From contig NZ_JAKKDU010000003.1 in the NCBI RefSeq assembly GCF_021728535.1, forward strand, positions 1 to 64,000: a DNA stretch of 64,000 nt. The letters run 5' to 3'. Shown one piece after another: positions 54,392 to 61,900 of this stretch. The position numbers and the translations under genes are program-made. The stretch comes from Wocania arenilitoris (GTDB lineage: Bacteria; Bacteroidota; Bacteroidia; Flavobacteriales; Flavobacteriaceae). Within the stretch, counting starts at the first letter, position 1, and every line of letters starts with the position of its first letter. The notes beneath the pieces were generated by a model. The model was not told where the DNA came from and searched no databases. It saw only the letters and a list, made by a program, of their open reading frames with translations.

Positions 54392-56284
54392 ATAAAATTT
54401 ATCAATAAAAAAGCCCAAATACTAATTTTAGTTTTTTTCAATCTATCAATTTTAAAGTTGCAAGCGCAGTTAGGATTTTGTGGTGGGAATTCTGGCGACC
54501 CTATTTTTACCGAGACTTTTGGTACAGGAATAACAAGCTACCAATTACCTGTAGGAACAACAAGTTATACTTTTACTAACGGTTTGCCTAATGATGGATT
54601 TTATACCGTTTCTAGTAACACCAATTTTTTTGGTTGGCATGATATAGACGACCACACTCCAAACGATATAAACGGAAGAATGCTTGTAATTAATGCAGAT
54701 TTTACTGCTGGAGAATTTTACAGAACAACAATAAGTGGATTATGCGAAAACACAACTTATGAGTTCTCATCGTGGATGATTAATTTATTGCCAAGTACAA
54801 CCCAATGCCCCAATGGTGGTATTCCTATAAATGTAAGATTTGAAATTTGGGATAACACCGATACCAACCTATTGGCTAGAGGCGATACAGGTAGTATAAG
54901 TGGCACAGTAAACCCTAATTGGGAGCAGTATGCATTAGTATTTCAAACGCTATCCGCGCAAACTTCTGTGATTTTAAAGATGCTAAATAATGGCGATGGC
55001 GGATGCGGTAATGATTTGGCTATTGATGATATCGTTTTTAGAACCTGTGGTGATACCGTGGTTATTGAAGACACATCTAATAACACAATTGCATATATAT
55101 GCGAAGACCAATTTCCTTTTTCAACACAGTTAACAGCTATTCCAGATTTTGCTATTTTTTCATCTCATTTTTATCAATGGCAAGAAAGTACAGATGGTAT
55201 AAATTGGGTGGATATTATTGGAGAGAACAACCAAAGTTATACTGCGCCACCTTTAAACAACATTACTTTTTATAGAGTTTTAGTGGCAGAAGATGCTGTG
55301 AATTTAGCAAACTTGTCATGTAACTCTTCGTCCGAGATTTTTGAAATTAGAGCTATTACATTTCCAAATACTCCAATAAGTAATGGAGATTTAATGGCTT
55401 GTGAAAACGATAATACACCCCTTAGAGTAAATGTTGCAAGCAATGTTAAAGTAAATTGGTACGATGCTGCCGCTGGAGGTAATTTACTTCAAGCAAATAG
55501 CACCATATATAACCCACATGGTATTCCAGGGATATATTATGCCGAAGCCGAAACTGAACTTGGCGGTTGTTTATCTACAACAAGAACTGCCTTAGAGGCT
55601 ACTTATTTCGAAATGCCTATTGTTACAGATGAAACCTTAGAGTTTTGTGAAAACACCACCATAACCCTATCTGCTAATCCAACAAATCCAGATATTGTAA
55701 CATCTTACTTGTGGAGTAATGGCGCAATAACTGAACAAATTAATGTATCAAACCTAGGCACTTATACGGTTAGGGTGAATAGCGGTACTTGCTCGGTTAC
55801 TAAAACCATTCAGCTTAATCAAATTGATAATCCAGTAATTGAAAATGTGACTTCAGATGGTAATGAAATTGTTATCGATGCCACATCAAACACTGGCAAT
55901 TTGTTGTACTCATTAAACGGAAACATTTTTCAATCCAACAACACGTTTTTTAATGTAGATGGTGGCTTATATACGGTTTATGTAAAAGATCGTAATTGCT
56001 CGCATATTACAACCCAAACCTATTTACATTTTTATATTCCTAAGTATTTTACACCTAATAACGATGGCGAAAATGATGCATTCGATTTAAAAGGGATTGA
56101 GTATTATTTATCGTCAACAGTCTCTATTTTTAACAGATACGGCAAGCTTTTAAAACGTTCTAGAAATAGACCGTTTTCATGGAACGGAACCTTTAATAAT
56201 GAGTTGTTACCAACCGATGATTATTGGTATGTTGTTGTTATTGATGGGCAAAGGTTTACAGGACATGTTACTTTAAAGCGATAG
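54392..56284 (+). CDS. Surface protein with type IX secretion / gliding-motility C-terminal domain
   Basis: About 630 residues if initiated at an ATA codon at 54392. The only standard start (TTG, 54458) removes the apparent signal peptide (IKFINKKAQILILVFFNLSI then KLQAQ). The N-terminal third (about 30-225) looks like a carbohydrate-binding-type beta sandwich: GMRI-free but with GRMLVINADFTAGEFYRTTI and DDIVFRTCGD. The middle has Ig-like repeats (FYQWQESTDGINWVDIIGEN), and the C-terminus the CHU_C/type B sorting domain (FIPKYF-like IPKYFTPNNDGENDAFDLKG, ending TGHVTLKR). It is expected at the cell surface. Confidence 0.82.
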   Translation: MKFINKKAQILILVFFNLSILKLQAQLGFCGGNSGDPIFTETFGTGITSYQLPVGTTSYTFTNGLPNDGFYTVSSNTNFFGWHDIDDHTPNDINGRMLVINADFTAGEFYRTTISGLCENTTYEFSSWMINLLPSTTQCPNGGIPINVRFEIWDNTDTNLLARGDTGSISGTVNPNWEQYALVFQTLSAQTSVILKMLNNGDGGCGNDLAIDDIVFRTCGDTVVIEDTSNNTIAYICEDQFPFSTQLTAIPDFAIFSSHFYQWQESTDGINWVDIIGENNQSYTAPPLNNITFYRVLVAEDAVNLANLSCNSSSEIFEIRAITFPNTPISNGDLMACENDNTPLRVNVASNVKVNWYDAAAGGNLLQANSTIYNPHGIPGIYYAEAETELGGCLSTTRTALEATYFEMPIVTDETLEFCENTTITLSANPTNPDIVTSYLWSNGAITEQINVSNLGTYTVRVNSGTCSVTKTIQLNQIDNPVIENVTSDGNEIVIDATSNTGNLLYSLNGNIFQSNNTFFNVDGGLYTVYVKDRNCSHITTQTYLHFYIPKYFTPNNDGENDAFDLKGIEYYLSSTVSIFNRYGKLLKRSRNRPFSWNGTFNNELLPTDDYWYVVVIDGQRFTGHVTLKR

Positions 56285-56956
56285 TTGTCACCCTGAACTT
56301 GGACTTTCTATATTAGACTGGACATTAAGTTGCGAGATTTACCGTCTTCAACACAATCAAATGGAGAGGTATTATGTTTGTTCTTTACTCGATACTCTGC
56401 GCTTATTGCTAATATTCCTCTGGAAGCTAAGTATTGACTTTGTTGATAAAATTATAGTTGATGACCACCTGTCCATCCACCGCCAAAGAAGAATACAATA
56501 GCTGCAGTTGGCTCTATAGACCCATGAGGTTTAAATATATGTAAATTAAAGACTATCTCCATTTATCACTTTGTATAACAAGTTTTGATTAGGTTCAATA
56601 TTTTTAGCGCGAGCACTAAATGTTATTAGAACTAAAGTAATAAACAATAATAAGTTCTTTTGTATTCTCATAATTTCTGTTCTATAATTTAATCAGTTTA
56701 TAATATCTCCACTTTTACTAATATCAATCTGTATGGGATGTTTTTCTCTTTGAGTATTAAAGCTAACGATTTGTATAAGAATAGTAGCAGGTTTAGTAAT
56801 TCTTTCCTTTCAAATTAAAAGCATGTTTAAAGTAAGCACAATCGTTCAATTTACTAATCAAGGGTTATCTTTCCTTGCTGAATACTCTCTTTCACGATAC
56901 TTCTAAAGTAAGTTAAATAAAATGGATGAAAATTTATTTTAATATCTAGATACTGC
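56285..56956. other. Gene-poor interval with decayed coding sequence
   Basis: Most of this 670-base stretch is the wreck of an esterase gene, annotated separately at 56316-56671. A second coding-like minus-strand segment (about 56698-56790) reads TKPATILIQIVSFN, then QREKHPIQIDISKSGDIIN and a stop; it may be the tail of another lost gene. The 160 bases before the sulfatase stop show nothing recognisable. Confidence 0.55.
56316..56671 (-). pseudogene. Broken alpha/beta-hydrolase (esterase) gene
   Basis: From an ATG at 56671 the minus strand has a signal peptide (MRIQKNLLLFITLVLITF, ending SARA) and then KNIEPNQNLLYKVINGDSL, followed by TAA. In the next frame the protein continues (LHIFKPHGSIEPTAAIVFFF) into GGGWTGGH, hits another stop, and continues with YLASRGILAISAEYRVKN and SPFDCVEDGKS before disappearing. 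FFFGGGW is the oxyanion motif and the later block matches polysaccharide-associated carboxylesterases. A frameshift, a stop and loss of the C-terminus including the nucleophile Ser make it inactive. Confidence 0.75.
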
Positions 56957-58648
56957 CTAGTTATCCCAATGCATATCGATAACCTTCTGAATATGTGGAT
57001 AGTTTTCATCCGTTTCGTCCAGTTCCTCTCTCAATGCTATTAAGCGATCTTTTAAATTCTTAATAGTATCAGAGTATTTGGGGTCAGCATACAGGTTGTT
57101 CATTTCTTCTGGATCATTTGTTAGGTCATAAAATTCCCATGCTGGAGGTGTATGAAAAGAAAAGCGATTACCCCAGTTATCCTTGTCCCATTGAGCATTT
57201 GGGTCATCGGTATCCACCCAGTATCTTCCATAGTAAAAAATTAGTTTATGTTTCTTTGTTCGTATACCAAAATGAGCAGGATTGGCATGCTTGTGCGCCA
57301 TGTGCATCCAATATCGATAGTAGGTGTCTTGCTGCCAGCCCTCGGGCTCTTGACCAGTCTTCAGAATTGTTTCAAAAGAATTACCCTGCATGTATTCAGG
57401 TTTATCTCCTCCAGCAAGAGCAAGAAGAGTTGGGGCAAAATCAACGTTATTGATGATCGCATCGGTTCGACTACCTGGTTTAATGCCCTTCGGATAGCGT
57501 ATGAAAAAGGGCATTCTATGTGATTCTTCGTACATCCACCGCTTGTCCACATAATCATGCTCTCCTAGCATGAATCCCTGATCACCTGTATAAACAATAA
57601 TGGTATTCTCGAGCAAACCAGACTCTTCTAGATAGTCTCTAAGTCTTTTAATATTATCATCAACTCCTTTTACACATCTAAGATATCTTTTAAGATACTC
57701 TTGATAGGTAGCTGAAGTGTACTCATCTTCTGTCATATCATCGTTAATGTACTTGGTTTTGTCAAAATCAAGATTGGATTTTGTGATATGATCCCACAAT
57801 CTCTGTCCTTTGTGTCGGATATGATTTCTTCTTGAAACTGAAGAGCCTATAACGTGAATTAATGAATCGTTAACGCCCCTTACAGCTACTGAACCATGAT
57901 TCCCAGCTTCATACAGGCTGGCTGGCTCAGGTATAAATGTATCTTCAAGGTATTCATGATACCTAGGAGCATAGTCAAAATCATCGTGTGGTGCTTTGAA
58001 ATGATGCATAAGAAAAAATGGTTTTTCTTTATTTCTGTTTTTTAACCATTCTATGCTTATATCGGTAATCACATCACTTGAATGACCAGACTTTTGAATT
58101 GTATTTGTAGGCCAAGGTTTATTACCTCTAACCCTGAAAGTAGGATCATGGTATTTGCCCTGTCCAGGTAACACGGTATAGTGATCGAATGCTGCAGGTT
58201 CATTCTTAAGATGCCATTTGCCAATAATTGCAGTTTGGTACCCAAGCTTTTTGAATTCCTGAGGCAAATATTGCCTTTCTACAGGAAGATTACCATCCAG
58301 ATCAAGTACTCCATTTGTTTGGCTGTATTGACCAGTCGTTATTGAAGCTCTACTGGGTGTACAAATGCTGTTGGTAACAAAACAATTTTCAAAAACCATG
58401 CCTTCATTAGCAATCTTATCCAAATTTGGAGTTGGATTGAGATCTGCAAGACGACTTCCATAAATACCAAATGCCTGTGTGGTATGGTCATCGGACATTA
58501 TGAAAATGATGTTTGGTTTTTGTTGAGGCTTACTACACGATAGCCCAAACATTAATATGCTCATTAACCCAATCAACACATACTTTTTACTTTGAAAGTC
58601 TTTGTAGCGTTTCTTTAATTGAAAATCGGTAATGATGAATGTTTTCAT
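56957..58648 (-). CDS. Type I sulfatase lipoprotein
   Basis: A 563-residue periplasmic or surface enzyme removing sulfate esters, probably from sulfated polysaccharide. The formylglycine motif is CTPSRAS in NSICTPSRASITTGQYSQTN; activity needs Cys conversion by an FGE or anSME enzyme. Metal ligands are in IIFIMSDDHTTQAFGIYG and YTGDQGFMLGEHDYVDKRW, with GKWHLKN between. The lipobox FGLSC lies about 38 residues from the start, so the first 18 residues may be an over-long start. The gene appears less A/T-rich than its neighbours, hinting at transfer. Confidence 0.92.
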   Translation of the reverse strand: MKTFIITDFQLKKRYKDFQSKKYVLIGLMSILMFGLSCSKPQQKPNIIFIMSDDHTTQAFGIYGSRLADLNPTPNLDKIANEGMVFENCFVTNSICTPSRASITTGQYSQTNGVLDLDGNLPVERQYLPQEFKKLGYQTAIIGKWHLKNEPAAFDHYTVLPGQGKYHDPTFRVRGNKPWPTNTIQKSGHSSDVITDISIEWLKNRNKEKPFFLMHHFKAPHDDFDYAPRYHEYLEDTFIPEPASLYEAGNHGSVAVRGVNDSLIHVIGSSVSRRNHIRHKGQRLWDHITKSNLDFDKTKYINDDMTEDEYTSATYQEYLKRYLRCVKGVDDNIKRLRDYLEESGLLENTIIVYTGDQGFMLGEHDYVDKRWMYEESHRMPFFIRYPKGIKPGSRTDAIINNVDFAPTLLALAGGDKPEYMQGNSFETILKTGQEPEGWQQDTYYRYWMHMAHKHANPAHFGIRTKKHKLIFYYGRYWVDTDDPNAQWDKDNWGNRFSFHTPPAWEFYDLTNDPEEMNNLYADPKYSDTIKNLKDRLIALREELDETDENYPHIQKVIDMHWDN

Positions 58649-58992
58649 ACTAAATCATTTTTTTACGATATATATCTAATTTTTTTAGTGAACTCATCTT
58701 GACTTTTTCTATTTCCTAAAAAAATGGCTGAAATTCACCCATGTTTTATTACTTTTCTTACCCGTAGCACTGCTATGGATTTCAAAAAGTGCCTCATCTG
58801 GTCAAATTTCAACTCATTTTCAGTTAAAAACAAAAAGTCAAGATGAGTTCAGTAATAAATGTAATGTATAGATAAGGTTCGTTGGTAATGAACTTTATCG
58901 GTTGTTAAACAAACATATAGTTTTTTTCTGATAAAGCCAAGTTAACAAAGGCATTAAATTTTAGATATGATTCCTGCCCTAGCAGAAAGATA
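58649..58992. other. Intergenic region containing an inverted-repeat element
   Basis: The 344-base gap between the sulfatase and the alpha-2-macroglobulin stop holds the 163-bp element annotated separately. Outside it no gene, promoter consensus or terminator was seen. Confidence 0.6.
58689..58851. mobile_element. 163-bp element with perfect 20-bp terminal inverted repeats (MITE-like)
   Basis: The left end (58689-58708, beginning TGAACTCATC) and right end (58832-58851) are exact reverse complements over 20 bases, and the match stops there. No target duplication is evident in the flanks. One frame (plus strand, from 58692 to a stop at 58871) has no ATG but includes KWLKFTHVLLLFLPVALLW, which looks like a signal peptide. 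The element may be a non-autonomous transposon, a solo IS remnant, or a hairpin made from a decayed gene. Confidence 0.65.
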
Positions 58993-61900
58993 TCATTTCT
59001 CAACCACAACCCATTTACCTTTTGTTCTAACCAAATATTCATTATCGTACATCGCTTCAGCTTGAATTCCTGGTAAATAATACGTGCCTAAATACGATGC
59101 ATTAAGCATCACATTAAATGTTTTGGTACTGTGTTTTCCTTTTTCAGGTAAATCAAAATAAAAGTTTACACGGTCGTCTCTAATATCTGTAAATCTAGCT
59201 TGACTCTTTGTTGCACTACTAAAATCTGTAAATCGGGTATTTACAATTTCCCAACCCGATGAAAAAATTTGTGTTAAAGCTACATTGTTAACACGCTCAT
59301 TTTTTAAATTGCTAACGCTAACAGTTGCTACAAAATCTTGTCCTTGTTGTAGTTTTGATACATCAATTTTATTACCTTTTAAATCTTTATAAGCGTACGA
59401 TACACTTAACCCGCGTTGTTCGGCAAGTTCTTCGCCTAAAGGTAATTTCCCTGAGTTTAAAACACGCACGTAAACCACATTGTCTTTTTGGTTTGTAAAT
59501 AGCACCCTATTTGCACCATCATTTACTTGTAACTCACGTTGTGCAATGGCACTTTTGGTGTCTATACTTTCCGTTTTTCCGTTAATGGTATAATTTACTT
59601 TTAATGCTTTTCCGCCATTAGCATTTACCATTTTTGCCATAGCCAATAAACTATATGCTGCTGTTTGTGTACTCATCCAGAGGTTACTCGATAAATCTTT
59701 GGCAATATATTCGGCAAGTTCTCTAGTTTTCGGGTTTTTGGTAAGGACCATAGTTTCTAAAGCCATAGCACGATTTCTATCTCTTGAGCCATAAGTGTAA
59801 TAATTATACTTAACAGGTTTAAATTTAATATTTGCAGATTGCGAAATATTATCACTCGCTTCTTTTTGTCCTGCTAAAGCATAAGCTGCAGCGAGCCGCC
59901 ATTTGGCCTCGTTTGAAATTTCAGAGAACTCACGCAATCTATTCATACTTGCTAAATCTGGACTTCCTGCCAATGCCAATGTATATAATCTGTAAGCTTG
60001 TGCTAAATCAGAATTGTGAGTTCTATAACTTGGTCGCCAATTGCTTGCGGCTTGTTTTTGGTAGGTAATCCAACTGCTTTTAAAGGTTAATGGCAATACA
60101 TAACCTTTCTTTTCGGCTTCAATCATAAAATGTCCTGCATAACTAGTGCCCCAATCATCGGCGGTGTTTTCTCCCATCCAGTAGCTTAATCCGCCATTTG
60201 ATGTTTGGAAATGCCCTAGTCGTTTAATGCCGCTTTCAATATTATTTTGAATGGCTTGTTTTTTCTTGAGCGTTACATCAAAAATATCGGCTAAAAATAA
60301 CTGCGGAAACACGCTCGATGTGGTTTGTTCTACACAACCATGTGGATACTGAATTAAGTACTGTAATCTGCGTGAAAAATCCATTGGCGGTAAGGTTGAA
60401 AATTCTAAAGTAGCCGAATTGCTACCAACGACACCAAAGGTTGATAATTCTAAATTTTCAGTAGCATTAGCAGCTATTGTTTTATCGATAGTTTTTGAGG
60501 TAATAGGATTCGGGTTAACCACATTCAACTCTACTTTATAGGATGATTTTTCTCCGTTTCCAGAAGCAATAACTTTAACCGTATTACTGCCTTTTGCCTT
60601 GCTTACATCCAATTCAAAATATGTCATTTTTTCATCAGGTTTTGCAAAGTTTAAAGTTTTTGTTTTTTGACCAATAATTGAAATCCCATCGCTTAGTTTC
60701 AGGCTAATGCTAACATTTTTTACTTTTGGTTCCATCGCAAAAATAGTTACCGGAAGTGTTACTTTTTCTCCAGGGCTTAATTTCCGCGGAAGTGTTGCTA
60801 AAACCATCAAGGGCTTTTTAACTTCAACAGATTTATCGGTGCTTCCGTAAGCTTCATTTTTGTTATCTCCAGCAATAACCATTGTGCGTACAGCGCCAAT
60901 GTAGTTTGGGAGTTTTATAGTATGCGATTTTTGTTCGCCTGCATTTAAATTAAAAGGCCCTAAATAAGTCACTACAGGTTTAAAGCGGTTGGCTTTTTTG
61001 TTCTTTCCTTTAGCAGCACTTCCGTCGCCACCAATGGCAAAAACTTGATCAATGCTACCAGAATATGCGCCAATAACATCATCAAAAATATCCCAGGTTT
61101 TAACACCCAAAGCTTCACGTTTGTAAAACTCATCCCAGGCATTTGGGGTTTTAAATCGGGTTAAATCGAGTAAACCTTCTTCAACCAAAGCTATGGTATA
61201 GGTCATGGATTTCTTGTTTTTTTCTGAAATCGTTACTTTAAAAGTTTCCTTGGGACGCAATACATCAGGCATTTTTAGCTGAGGTTCTAATTTGGTGTTT
61301 GGGTCTTCCACCATTATAGGAATAACACCAAATAAGCGAATTGGTAAATCGTTTGCCGAAATTGCGTGTGGTTGTAAAAGCGAAATATTTACAAATACAT
61401 TTGGTGCCATTTCTGAAGTGATAGGCACATTAACAGTAGTTTCACCTTGTTGTGTTTTTACCCATTTGTAATCTAAAACTTCGGTGCCATTTTCAATACT
61501 TACTAAAGCACGACCTTCGCTACCCGATTGAAAAGTGATTTTTGCTGTTTCGCCAACATTGTATTTTTCTTTATCTGCAGAAAACACAAGCATTTTTGCA
61601 GCTTCTTTATCTCCAGTACTAGAGTTGCCCCACCAATTTTTATAAAAATAAGCGGTTCGTCCTGTAGCGTGACCACTTACGGGATCGATAATTCTGATGA
61701 GGTAACGACCGCGATCATTATCTGGAATATTTATTTTGAATGTGCTTTTTCCGTTAGTATCAGTGTTTATTTTCTGGCTTAAATAAGGTCTGTGATAACT
61801 ACTAGACACATAGCTTGATAGGTTATCGTAAGAGGAATTCCACCACCAGCGCCATTCAATTTTATATACTTTTACTTCAAGATTGTTTCGCTTTACTGGT

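Noticed and set aside
57118-57523. Plus-strand frames within the sulfatase
   Set aside because: They lie opposite a well-supported enzyme and have no family signature.
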